Assembly: GCA_011799875.1 (NCBI GenBank)
Contig: CM022298.1
Span: 727,600,181-727,664,180 of the forward strand
Length of the DNA stretch: 64,000 nt
Direction: 5' to 3'
From: Thinopyrum elongatum
Lineage: Eukaryota; Streptophyta; Magnoliopsida; Poales; Poaceae
Part shown: positions 9,428-20,412 of the stretch, in pieces
How the letters are laid out: every line of letters starts with the position of its first letter
Position numbering within the stretch: position 1 is the first letter of the stretch
Made by a program: the position numbers and the translations under genes
Notes under the pieces: generated by a model
Told to the model about the DNA's origin: nothing
Database searches by the model: none
The model's input: only the letters and a program-made list of their open reading frames with translations

Positions 9428-10259
9428 TTAATCGGCGCTGGAGTACCAGGCGTCGTGGGAGATGAACTGCATGCATGAATCATCCTTTTCCGCGTTGGCA
9501 CTTGTGTACCAGGCGTCGTCGGAGATGAACTGCATCCAGGAATTACCCTTGCCCGCGTCGGCGCTGCCGGGCACGGACTGCATCCCGTCTCATGCCATGA
9601 CGACGCCGCCGGGCACGGGCTGCATCCCATCCCTGATGGTGTCGGTCGGTGCCACCGGACACGCACTGCATCCCTTGCTTGTGCACGTTGGCGCCATCAG
9701 GCATGAAACACATCCCTTCCTTCTTCATGTTGGTGCCGCTGGGCACGTCTGGCGACGGGGTGGTGGTGGAGGAGGTACTCGTGCATGAACCAGTGGGTGC
9801 GCACGCCATTGGACGCGCGACTGAGGTGGTACACGAGCGTCTTCTTAATGCCGACGGTGGCATGGTGGTGCATGACGGGGTGATCCTTCCCCACGGACTT
9901 CCAGAACCCGGCTCACGTCGCCCGGTTCAGCCGAAACCTGTTGGTATACTTTCGGTCCCTCGGTCCGAACAAGTACCACTCCACTCCAGGCCCCTCGGCG
10001 CCGGGGTCATCTCTGCTCTGTGAAAACGATTTTGTCTGCGCGAACGCATGCATCTATCATCAATTGAATTCGATTCATGAGAGATCGATCGAGCGAAAAT
10101 GTGGGTAGGGTGCAAAGATAGTAAAAGACAAGAATCAGCCGGCCGGTTTGATTTGAAGTACCATGGTAGTTCCCAGGGCTCGAACTTGTAGAGGTCAACC
10201 TCGCGGATGAAGTCGTGGACCTCCTCGTCCACCGGTGCAATGGCTTTGTTGGCGGCCAT
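9428..10259 (-). pseudogene. NAC transcription factor pseudogene (tandem copy)
   Basis: Close relative of the intact NAC gene at 11832-13446, read on the minus strand from ATG 10259 ([10 protein letters not shown]) to a stop at 9428. Four defects are visible. An in-frame deletion of about 81 bp removes NAC subdomain A ([13 protein letters not shown]). The exon-1 splice donor CAG/GTAGCG has become CATGGTAC. Exon 2 has a one-base shift near its start and a TGA in place of Gly (GCG ACG TGA). Intron 2 with the end of exon 2 and start of exon 3 is deleted, fusing 'CTCCACCACCAC' directly to the 'CCGTCGCC' of exon 3. The tail keeps the MQFIS-DAWYSSAD repeats but is frame-shifted. It cannot encode a DNA-binding NAC protein. 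Confidence 0.88.
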
Positions 10260-10545
10260 AGTATAGCAGTAGTAGTTAGGTTTTCTCTATGGCCTATACA
10301 ACTTAGTAGGTACTGTACTAGGTTTTTTGTTGGAACCAGAATATATTCCAGGGCGGCGCCCTCTTGTCTTGTATAGGGATGCGAGCGAGAAGCCCAAAAG
10401 CTTCAGCATGCAAGTCAGTGTACGTAGCGCTGCAGAGGTAAGTTGCATGCCGGTGATGGGAGCTGGCTTCGGCACGCAAGTCCGGGTACTGTAGCCATTT
10501 GGATCACAACTGCAAGGCTGGGATCTGGCTAGCTATACTTTAGCC
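10260..10545 (-). other. Duplicated NAC promoter region (pseudogene copy)
   Basis: This stretch aligns by eye with 13447-13730 upstream of the intact gene, including 'ggcctatacaacttagta', 'gcgccctctt' and 'cttcggcacgcaagtccggg'. The TATA box of the intact copy (TATAAAA) is degraded here to TATACAAG. So the duplication covered promoter and gene together. Confidence 0.75.
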
Positions 10546-10693
10546 TCGAAAATGTTACACCTACGGGCTCCAACTTACAGATGTGATCCTGCGCTAACCC
10601 CCCTGAATTTCGCTGTGCGGCCCCGTGATATCCAACCAAATAACGCCGCAGGATAATTCCATAGGAAATCTCCCGTAAATGTAGCATCTCTCC

Positions 10694-10877
10694 TTGCAAA
10701 TGAGTGGCAGACTTCCTCGCCGACTTGCAGTGCTTCATCGTCATGAGCCATTTTTTCTACAATGCCCGTATCCTGATTATTCAACATTCCATCAATGCCT
10801 TCCAAGATGCCCTCAGCGGCTATCTTAGTCAATATCAGTGGGTGGTCGCATATTTTCTTCAATATATGTTGAACAAC
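10694..10877 (-). pseudogene. Exon fragment of a CHR24-like SNF2 chromatin-remodelling ATPase
   Basis: On the minus strand an exon begins after TTTTTTAG at 10878 and reads LKKICDHPLILTK, then AAEGILEGIDGMLNNQ and MAHDDEALQVGEEV, before similarity stops near 10694. From memory this matches the region just before the helicase C domain of plant CHR24 (ERCC6/RAD54-like) proteins, with a few residues missing before MAHDD. No other exon of that gene is recognisable, and the frame runs on into unrelated sequence. It is probably a captured or left-behind gene fragment lying between the two NAC copies. Confidence 0.7.
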
Positions 10878-11315
10878 CTAAAAAACATGAAACGTAGATA
10901 ATTGCACCAAATAACATGCATATAAGAAGAAGAAGAAAATGTATATTAAGGCGATACAATTAGCTAATGACTCCTCCCATAAAAAATATAATACCTATTT
11001 TGGTCTAGCATAGGGATTAATGAAACTATTAATAGTAAGGGAAACGATAATTGTAGGGTAGCCATGGATTTATTGTCTTGGGAATCAAAGAGAACAGTTA
11101 GTGTGTCTGTGTGTGTCGCCCGCGCAAAAAAAAAAGTGTGCATGGGTGCGTTTAACAAGAAATGATGAAGAGACATAAGAGATAAATGAGGGCCAGAGAG
11201 AGAAAAAGTCATCAATACCATATGCACGCCTTATATTTTGATAGAGGCATGCAAAAACTATGCATATTTTGAATCAGAGCGAGTATACAATGAGCATAAT
11301 GTGGACAATCAGGCC
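10878..11315. other. Intergenic, no recognisable feature
   Basis: A/T-rich sequence containing a short A9 run and 'tgtgtctgtgtgtgt'. No exon, repeat ends or regulatory element could be supported. Confidence 0.4.
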
Positions 11316-11783
11316 GATCTGCACACACGCAGCACGGTGGATACATGAAACACACGCGAACACAGGGGCACATGTATTTTGCGAGGCACAACTGCTTACC
11401 TATTTTCTCATTTCTTTCTCTTATTTATCTTATGATTATATGCAAACATTACCAGCTAAGCAGGCTGAGCTCTACGCCAGTCCACATGACTCGTGCCATC
11501 CCAGATAGTGCATCGTGTCTCCACAAACTCACCCGCAACGTAATAGCATACGTTTGTGGCTAATGATCCTATTTACATGAATCGACTCAAGCACGTACAC
11601 ACATCTATCCATCGTGTGTCTGCCCATACATGCAGCGACTCAAACTGCTAACACAATGCATGTGTCACCATGATGCCATGACTCAAGCTACACACTGGCA
11701 ATGCAAACTTCAAACTAAACATGCATGCATGACACGACTGATAACAGGTGTACTACCACATGTAACAAGATCAGAACTAACAC
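11316..11783. repeat. NAC 3'-flank block, copy A (second copy at 59882-60646)
   Basis: From 'gatctgcacacacgcagca' to 'agaactaacac' this block aligns colinearly with 59882-60646. It retains the MITE-free site at 11436-11438 (TTA), where copy B carries a Tourist-like element. It lies just downstream of the intact NAC gene and is non-coding. Confidence 0.85.
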
Positions 11784-11831
11784 GCGGGAACACCACCCAC
11801 CTCCATCCTCACGCCAGAAATTAACTGTTTT

Positions 11832-13446
11832 TTAGGAGAGAAGTTCTGGCATGTCTGTCTGGATAAGGGCGCCCATGCTGGAGGTGCCATCAGCGGTGGA
11901 GTACCAGACGTCGTCGGAGATGAACTGCATCCCATCCTTGTGCGTTTCGGTGCCGCCAGGCACAGATTGAATCCCATCCTTGTATGTGTCGGCGCAGTCG
12001 GGCACGAACTGCATCCCATCCTTGTTCGTATCGGCGCCACCAGACACGAACTGCATCCTGGATCCATCCATGTTCGTGTCGGTATCGCCAGGCATGAACT
12101 GCATCCAGGAGCCATCATTGTTCGCGTCGGCGGTGGAGTACCAGGCGTCGTCGGAGACGAACTGCATCCAAGAGTCATCTATGTTCACATCGGCGCTGCT
12201 GGGCATGAACTGCATCAAGGCCTCATCCATGCCCGTGTCTATGCCACCGGGCACATCCGGCGACGGGGTCATTGCGTTCTTCTTGAAGACCCGGCACAGT
12301 GCGTAGGTGTCCTGATCAGATCAACCATGCATGATTCATTAGGATTCAAGCACAATAATTAAGGTCCATTTGATTTGACATACCTATCATGTGATGTGAT
12401 GTGATGTGATTGATTCCTCAAGAAGTTTTTCCAATTAGAGTATCTGGAGCAAGCAATGAAATCGATCGATGCTAGCTACTTCCCTATTTAGGAGAGGAAA
12501 TGATGAAAGAAATAAGAGAGTGGGGTTTTGAGATCCCATTTTGGTACACCCGTTATATGGGCCGTTCAGTTTTTGTCAAGATCCGTGGTTACCCACTCTC
12601 TTCACCTTCATAGAAATTTCTCTTTTGTCTCTCCAAGACAGCACAACACAACATATATATACTTGAAAATTTGTAGGTCAACAGAAACGTGTAGATTTTT
12701 TATTTTTTTTTGGATTTTTTGGTGCATCATAAATATATAGAAGTTCGAAACAAAATTTGATGTGAGTGCGTGAGCACGGATGTAGATGCAAAACTAGACG
12801 GGTAGATAGAGGGCGTGGAGAACAATTACAACTTTGCCAACAAAGTTATATACCTGCATAGCAGGCATGTCGTGGTGGTGGAGGCGGTACTCATGCATGA
12901 CGAAGCCGGTGCGCACGCTGTTGGGCGCGCGGCCAAGGTGGTACACGAGCGTCTTCTTCATGCCAATGGTGGCGTTGTGGTGCATGATGGGGCGGTCCTT
13001 CCCGGTGGACTTCCAGTGTCCGGCCCCCGTCGCCCGGTTCATGCGAAACCCGTTGGTGTACTTTCGGTCCCTCGGTCCAAACAGGTACCACTCCACTTTG
13101 GGCCCATCGGTGCTTGGGTCGTATCTACTCGTTGAAAACGACTTGTCTGCGAAAACGCATGCATCGATCATATACTGTATCGAATGTGGGTAGGGTGGCA
13201 AGAATAAAAGTATAGGCCTGCAGGTTTGATTTGAAATATATACGATGTCAGAATTGTAGGTACGCTACCTGGTAGTTCCCAGGGCTCGCACTTGTAGAGG
13301 TCGACCACGGGGATGAAGTCGTGGACCTCCTCGAGGAGGATCTTGCGCTGGAGGTAGGAGTTCACCAGCTCCTCGTCCGTCGGGTGGAAACGGAACCCCG
13401 GTGGGAGGGGAAGCTCCACCGGTGCAATGGCTTTGTTGGCGGCCAT
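11832..13446 (-). CDS. NAC-domain transcription factor, three exons, apparently intact (316 aa)
   Basis: Plant-specific DNA-binding regulator acting in the nucleus. Exons 13446-13269, 13146-12854 and 12311-11832 join in frame (178+293+480 bp) with GT-AG introns (CAG/GTAGCG; GCAG/ACAAG; CAG/GTATAT; ATCAG/GACACC). All NAC subdomains are present: A (residues 13-36, [14 protein letters not shown]), B (39-59, [12 protein letters not shown]), C (about 78-113, [12 protein letters not shown] and HWKSTGKDR), D (about 118-150, [14 protein letters not shown]) and E (158-169, [12 protein letters not shown]). The C-terminal half is made of imperfect repeats around MQFV/MQFI with acidic and aromatic residues ([10 protein letters not shown]), a plausible activation domain, ending DMPELLS. 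No stop or frameshift was seen. Subfamily and target genes are not determinable here. Confidence 0.9.
12312..12853 (-). other. Intron 2 of the NAC gene
   Basis: 542 bp between the donor GTATAT and the acceptor ATCAG. It contains a short (ATGTG)n-like run at about 12389-12410 and a T-rich stretch at 12698-12720. No nested gene was seen. Confidence 0.8.
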
Positions 13447-13559
13447 AGTATAGCAGTAGTAGCAAGCTAGGTTTTCTCCATGGCCTATACAACTTAGTAC
13501 GTACTGTACTAGGTTTGTTGTTGGAGTCAGGATATATTGGAGCGCGGCGCCCTCTTCTC

Positions 13560-13566
13560 TTTTATA
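13560..13566 (-). promoter_or_regulatory. TATA box of the NAC gene
   Basis: TATAAAA on the minus strand, 114 bp upstream of the ATG, inside a promoter segment conserved with the pseudogene copy. Transcription would start near 13530, giving a leader of about 85 nt. Confidence 0.65.
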
Positions 13567-13730
13567 GCCAAGAAAAGCTTGAGCGTGCAAGTCAGTGTAC
13601 GTACGTAGCGCTGGAGTGAGGGGTAAGTTGCATGCCTGGGATGCCAACTTGCTTCGGCACGCAAGTCCGGGTACTGTAGCCGTTGGATCACATCTGGCAA
13701 GGCTGAGATCTACTTTAGCACGGGGACTTA

Positions 13731-14949
13731 GAGCCTGCTGGGCAAAAGACGGCCGGCAGCAAAGTTCATACCTGAATCCAAGCACAGAATCCAAGCTAGC
13801 TAAAATATATGTAATCAAAGCCCAGGTGGAATCGAATACGGTACACTCCAGGACAGGAATGAGCGTTTTCTTTTTTTGTACACTGATGAAGTGACGACAA
13901 GCTAGGCACCAACTGACTCAGCGGCCCATGCATGGAATGGAACCAACCACAACCAGTAGTAGTAACGTAGCGTGCTCAGAGCACTACTTCCATTGCTCCT
14001 AGCCTAAAGCCAGCCCCAGTCGACAACCAATGGAATAACCAGCCAGTAATAAGAGAAAGGATTCATTCGCACTGTATTTTTCACGTGAAATTCTCGATCG
14101 ACTCGGACCTCTTCGAAAGATCGATAATTCTACGTTTTTATGATGCAAACAAACAAACTTTGGTAGAAACTCAACTCAATGTTGTTAGGTTTCTGAAATT
14201 TTCATAGGAGAAGTGATGCGTGAATTGGAACATTCACAATCCTTTCCCTCTAAGAAATCTTGTTACTACCATCAATGCATAAAAAACTTGTTCCAATAAT
14301 ATAGCTTCCGGTTGCAATAGTCGAATGTGTCAAGTAAATAGGCCAAAGTAGATAAGACAGGCCAAACTTGTAGCTTTCCAACAATATAGCTTCCACGTTT
14401 CAATTATGATGATGATGGACATCAGCAAGCATTCTGGTGCAAATAGGCCAAAGAACATCTGCTGGCTGTTAGATGCACTTCGATACCAGCAGTAGATGAA
14501 GGATGCCAAAAGCCAGCGAGTCATGCTAAAGATCATGTTATCACAACATTTGATCTCAACTAGGGGAACATGACTTGAATGATCTAGCTCTTCTGGTGTA
14601 CACAAATGTCTATGAGTAGTATTTGGCAGTAAGGTGAATGTTCATATATTTTAATTTCGTATATGTGTACGAAAACATGGTCTTTTGCTGTACTTACAGA
14701 GTTCATCATGTATATCCGTATGTGGAAATAGAAAAGCAACAATGGATGCAAATAAATAACTACGCTTTGAATACTATATTATTACTATATAACACAAGAA
14801 AACAAATAACTGGCATGCCAAGAACAGACCTGAATAAGGTTTAGCATGTTACGTGTCTGGGAAAAGCTTAGAACATGTTTGTTCGCGTCACGGGAAACGG
14901 GGTCCCCCGGGCCTGCTTGATGGGCCGCCCACGGCACCAGAGGACCCAA
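13731..14949. other. NAC upstream intergenic region
   Basis: Beyond the promoter block I recognise no gene. Two near-copies of 'caatatagcttcc' lie at about 14299 and 14382. The open frame 14605-14330 (minus) has no recognisable domain and is not called. At 14877-14949 there is GC-rich sequence of unknown origin touching the gypsy LTR. Confidence 0.4.
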
Positions 14950-15074
14950 GGGGCAAAGGTTTGGGCTAAAGCACTAAGGACCGGTGCTCGGGGCTCCCCC
15001 GAGCATGTACGAGCTCCCACGCTCTACGACTTCGACTGCTCCAGCAATAAAGATACCTCAAGGAACCAAGGGGA
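14950..15074 (+). repeat. Gypsy G1 5' LTR, first part
   Basis: Matches the start of the intact LTR at 58651 ('gggcaaaggtttgg', 'gcactaaggaccggtgctcg', 'gaaccaagggga'). The LTR is cut at 15074 by copia cluster 1 and resumes at 32171. The first base differs (G for T of the expected TG). Confidence 0.8.
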
Positions 15075-17047
15075 TGCAGGGGAACGCGACAAAAAACAAA
15101 TAAATTCGGTACAGCGAGCATGTCCAGGATCACAATGGAGATAGCATACAAGGTTTGATCTGATCATTACCGACTCATAGCACAGTGGAAGTAGAGTCGA
15201 TGTAGATCGTCGGTGCAGATCCCCGCAGGTAGGATTTACAACCTCCCAACCGCGAGGATGTACTCCCTCGTCAGACAGCCCTTCGGGAGGCGGTCGGACA
15301 GTCCCTCGGACAATGTCACGGACAGCCCTTCGGGAGGATCCTCGAAGCTCGAACGGTAACTCGGACAGCCCTTCGGGAGGACCCTCGAACAGCCCCTCGA
15401 GCAAAAGATCGAACCTACGACTTCTCTACGGGGTTGCACACATACGGTGACAGCTATCCGGCCGGGCTTCGCAGTCCAGAACTAGTTCCTGCCGGAACCC
15501 AGACAGCCTTTCGGCTCTACGAAACTATTTTGGTGGGAGGGAGAGAGAAGGCCAGATCATGCATGGCATTTGTATGAGAGTAAGGAGTGAGTGTGGAGAG
15601 CTCCTCTCCACCTCCTTATATAGGCCAAGGCAAGGTGTGGGGAAACACTTGGAAATACCAAAATGCCCATGAGGGAAGGCCTTCACAAGGGCATAAGAGG
15701 AAAGCAAGTGGTGCTCCATGGGGGAGCACCACCTTGGCCGGCCAAGACCTTGTCCCCCCCCCCCCCCCCCCCATGGGGGGGGGGGGGGGGGCAACAACTC
15801 ACCAACATGCCTCCACAAAACAAGGAAGCTCCCTAGACAAAAAGCTACCAAACAAGCTGCCCAAGATTCATGGGATCTTGTCCCCTCACGCTGTGACAAG
15901 ATATTTTTCGCGACCGTTTTTTCTGAAAATATTCCGGAATGTCCCAGAACATTTCCAGCACCCACTAAAAATATTCTGGGCACGTTCTAAAATATTTCTG
16001 GTATGGTGGTTTAATTTAGACACATCATCGTTTACTCCGAAACAATTCCAGCAGCTCCGAATCACTTTCGGTTTTCTCTCCGGAACTTTTCCGGTGACTT
16101 TCTCTCAGACTCCCTGTCTAGTATTCAGCAGATAGATGACCCTTAAGTGTGTGATCCTATAGGTTCGGTGAAGTATAGACATGACCAGAACACTTTCCGA
16201 TCAATGATCAACATCGGAGCCGTGGACACCCATATTGACCCCTATACCCACACGAATAAATATTCAAGTGAACCTCCAGTTGCCATGTGCTATTCCTGTT
16301 ATTTCGCGATATGTTACAAACACCCGAGGTGAGATTTATCGGCATCCCCGTGAATCAACACTTGTCAACTATGCCAGTTGCCTCGTTGTCGGTTTTGTTC
16401 TCTTATCTCGTTTCTGCATTCCGGCATCCCCGTGATCAAATCACATTGTGTCTGGCCAGGCGATGATGGATACCGTAATACCGAGAGGGCCCTAACAATA
16501 TGTCTCCATCGTCTGAGGAGCAAATCCCAATCTTGAGGTATCTCGTTCCATGTCATACTTTTCCGTGAACCCGTAAGCCGCCGTAATAGCCACCCAGTTA
16601 CGGATGACCTTTAACAAACCCCAAAGTTCACGAAGCAAGAATGAAGGAACTCGACACTGTCATGGTCTAAGGAATTATTCAAACATTAACTTTCTCTGTG
16701 TTATAAAACCATTAACACATGACAAATGTATCTCATAGCATAACATCAATTTGGGTCGATTCAACACAAGTGTTCTACTAATATTGTGCCCTCAAAATTG
16801 CCGGCATAGTCATGCCCATGATCAAGAAAACAAGATCATCATGCAATACTTGAGCCAGTCTTAGAGGCATCACTAGGAATATATTTTACCGTTTATTATA
16901 CCACACGTGACATGAGTTTCCCTCCGAGCCTCGTGGATATTGTAGACTCGAGAATCATTGCAGTTATAGTATGGAACATAAACATTCATTACAAACTTGG
17001 AGATACAAAATAACTGTTATTACTGCATCTAGGGCATATCTCCTACA
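15075..17047 (-). repeat. Copia cluster 1, left (3') LTR, 1973 bp
   Basis: Starts TGCAGGGGAACG on the plus strand (TG retained) and ends CTCCTACA, so TG...CA is present. It is followed directly by the complement of the polypurine tract (gactcccacttgcac, 17048-17062). A TATA box (TATATAAG, minus strand) is at 15615-15622. The LTR holds repeated 'acagcccttcgggagg' motifs at 15270-15410 and an expanded C19-AT-G17 palindrome at 15754-15791. Confidence 0.85.
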
Positions 17048-17078
17048 GACTCCCACTTGCACTAGAGTCATAATCCAG

Positions 17079-18504
17079 TTACATGGCTTCCCTAACACCA
17101 ATGGCTATCCGGTGCTGCTCATGCTTTGCTCGTGGTAGAGGCTTTGTCATCGGGTGTGACATGTTCAGATCCGTGTGAACTTTGCGTACTTTCACTAAAC
17201 CCGCTTCGACATGATGTCGAATGAGTTTATACTTGCGTTCAATATGTCTTGTCTTATGGTGCGAACTTGGCTCCCTTGCCTGAGCCATGGCGCCACTATT
17301 ATCACAATAGATTTCCACCGGGTCCAGAGCACTTGGAACCACACCAAGGTCTTCAAGAAACTACTTGATCCAGACAGCCTGCTTGGAGGCTTCTGAAGTT
17401 GCAACATATTCCGCCTCTGTCGTAGAATCCGACACAGTCTTCTGTTTGGAACTTTTCCAATCAACTGTGCCACCGTTCAATATGAAAGCATAGCCTGATT
17501 TAGATTTGAAGTTATCTGGGTCAGTCATGAAGCCGGCATTAGTGTAACCACTTACAATGAGCTCTTCATCACCTCCGTACACAAGGGTTAAATCCTTGGT
17601 CCTTCCGAGGTACTTAAGAATATTTTTTACTGCGGCCTAGTGTTCCAATCCTGAATCACTTTGGTACCGGCTGCTAACACTTAGCACATACGAAACAACC
17701 GGTCTTGTACATAGCATGGCATACATAATAGAACCAACTGCCGAAGCATATGGAACATCATTCATTTGTACTCGCTCATTGAGAGTCCGAGGACACTGAT
17801 TCTTGCAAAGCATTGTGCCAGGTGACATGGGGAGTAGGCCTTTCTTGGAGTTCTCCATCTTGAACCTTTTGAACACCATGTCAATGTACGTGCTTTGGCT
17901 AAGCGCTATCAGGCGTTTTGATCGATCTCTAGAGATTCTGATGCCCAATACATATGCTGCTTCGCCTAAATCTTTCATTGAAAAACTCTTCTTCAATGAG
18001 TCTTTTATTTCGCTAAGAAAATTCACGTCATTTCCAATCAACAATATGTCATCCACATACAAGATTAGAAATGCTTTTGCGCTCCCACTAAACTTCTTGT
18101 AAACACAAGATTCTTCGTCATTCCTGATGAAGCCAAACTGTTTGACCACTTCATTGAAACGAATGTTCCAGCTCCTTGACGCTTGCTTTAGACCATAAAT
18201 GGCCTTCTGAACTTTGCATACCTTTCCAGCATCCTCATGAATGACAAAACCTTCAGGTTGTATCATGTATACATCCTCTTTGAGGTTTCCATTTAAGAAA
18301 GCCATTTTGACATCCATTTGCCATATTAGATAATCGAAATAAGCAGCAATTGCTAGTAATATCCGTACAGACCTAAGCATAGCTACGGGCGAGAAAATCT
18401 CGTCGTAGTCCACTCCTGGAACTTGCGTGAACCCTTTCGCGACAAGTCTAGCTTTACCGCGTCTGTCTTTCTTTTGAAAATCCATTTACAACCAATGGGC
18501 TTTA
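17079..18504 (-). pseudogene. Copia A RNase H and reverse transcriptase (pol, 3' half)
   Basis: Reverse transcriptase lies at 18485-17637: VDYDEIFSPVAMLRS, MDVKMAFLNGNL, IYGLKQASRSWN and an intact LYVDDILL catalytic motif. RNase H follows to 17079 (DSTTEAEYV, EIYCDNSGA, HHKTRHIERKY). Stops interrupt it at H/AAVKN (near 17640) and at WIK/FLED (TAG, 17361-17363). The upstream part was separated by the solo LTR at 18505, which lies between GIK and PIGCKWIFKRK. The polyprotein is therefore dead although the RT core is well preserved. Confidence 0.88.
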
Positions 18505-18789
18505 TGTTATAGTAACCCTCCACTAATGTTGCCACATCACCACGATTACTGTTGTTAATCTCGCGATGATTCGATCCCATTCGAATTCAAAATTTAAAAT
18601 CAAGTCAAACTATAAAAGTTTTCAAATGTCAAAACTAAAATGTTTGAGTTGTTGCAATTAATCGTTTGTTAATTTTGGTGGTGGACCAACTTTTTATAAA
18701 GTGGCTTAGTGCCCTAAAACAAAAGAAAACAAAGGCACTAAATTTGAAAAAAGGAAAAGGCTATAGCAAAAGAAAGAAAAGTCCCCACC

Positions 18790-19800
18790 CCTGCTTCCCT
18801 GGTCCTTGGCCCACTGCACGGCCCAGCCTGCCGGCCCACACGCTCTAACCCTAACCCCCACGTACCCCACTCCCCCTCTCGGTCCACTCCTCCGCTCCCC
18901 CGATTCAACTCTCTCTCTCCTACTCCCGATCCGATCTGGATCGGGATCGACCTCGCTGTGCCCCGACGACCGCGCCCCGCTGCCCGGTGTTGCTCGACGC
19001 CGTCTCCCCCGTAGCCCGACGTTGCCTCACCGCCCGACCCCGCCGCCACACGGAGCCCCCTCACCGGACCGCCTCCCCGACTTCGTCGTCGTCCCCGACC
19101 TCCTCCTCACCGGCTCCACCAACCCTCGCCGCCCCTCTCCCCTCCATCGCCGATGAGGACCGTGTCCTCTCCCCGTGCCCTCTCTCAACATCGCCGAGGT
19201 CACCGCGCCCCCACGACCGCACCGATCGCGCGCGCGCACCCCCCTGCTCCGACCTCCTCGCCTGTTCGTACCCGGCCAGGCCGTGCCCTACCTCGCCCGG
19301 CCGCGTCCCCACTGTGCCCCGTGCCGTCCACGCGCGCTCGTCGTGATGGTGGTCGCGCCCGCTGCTAGCCACGCCCCTGCTCACTGCGCGCCCGCGCCCC
19401 TGGAGCACCGCAGCCGCTGCTCCCTCGCCAACCGCCCCGCCGCTCACGACCCCCTGCCTTTCCCACGCGGGGCCCTGTCGACGCCGACACCGGCTGCAGC
19501 CCCGGCTGCTCCGCTCCTCTCGGGTCTGCCTCGTCGGGCGCCGGCGCCCACGCGCTCGCACCCTGGCCCCCGCACGCGGCTATGACCGCGCCTTGCCGTC
19601 GCCGCCCGGCCCCTGCTGCGGCTCTGCTCCCGCCGCACGCCCTCGCGCCCACCGCGCCGCTCGCCGCGCCGCCCCACTCCGGCCTGCAGCGCCTCGCCGG
19701 TGCCCCGCGATGCACTGTCGGCCTCCGCCCGGGTCCGCCCCGTCGGGCTCCCCAGGCGCCTGGCACCCACGCCCGCACCGTTAGCCCTCTAAGGCCTTTG
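18790..19800. other. GC-rich, C-rich segment within the solo LTR
   Basis: About 1 kb with strong C bias on the plus strand, preceded by 'gatctggatcgggatcgacc', resembling a grass 5' UTR or GC-rich first exon. Long ORFs exist in several frames on both strands, so none can be chosen. No domain was recognised. Confidence 0.5.
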
Positions 19801-20412
19801 TACCACTCCACGTGGGGCCTGCCCCCAAAACTTAAAAAAACAATAATTACTTAATTATTTGGTAATTAATAATTTAATTAATCCTGTGAATTAACCTAAC
19901 CTAATTAGTCTGATTAGTTAGCTAATTAACTTTTAATTAGCTAAGCAGTCAATGACGATTGGGCCCCACTACCCCTTTGACCAGTCAACCCGGTCAGAGT
20001 TGACTGTTGACCCTGCTGACATCATGATGATGTCATGCTGATGCAATAACTCCATTTTTGAATTAATAATAAATCCAGAAAATGTTTAAATCTTTGAATA
20101 TTGTTATAAAATAAACCGTAACTCGGATTAAAATACTTTGTACATGAAAGTTGCTCAGAAAGACGAGACAAATCTGTATTCGTCTGCCACACGTCCCTAG
20201 CATAGCGAACCTGCAACCGTCCTCCTCCGTTTCATCTGTCCGAAAATGCCAAACTTCGGGAAAACATTCCCGGATGTTATCCCCCTCGCCGGTATCGAGT
20301 ATCACTGCGTTAGAACACCCCTAGCCCTGCGTGTTACCCCGTCATGCATCTGTGTTGCATCTGTTTGCATTATATTTACTGTTTCTTCCCCCTCTTCTCT
20401 CCGGTAGACCCT

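Noticed and set aside
14330..14605. Minus-strand ORF of 91 codons upstream of the NAC gene
   Set aside because: Low-complexity hydrophobic stretch, A/T-rich context, no recognisable domain.
15587..16135. Plus-strand ORF of 182 codons, and overlapping ORFs in other frames, in copia LTR sequence
   Set aside because: It lies inside an LTR, equivalents in the other LTR copies do not keep the same frame, and openness comes from the C/G tracts.
18806..19854. Several long overlapping ORFs on both strands
   Set aside because: GC-rich composition removes stop codons in all frames. No domain was recognised and no frame is preferred.
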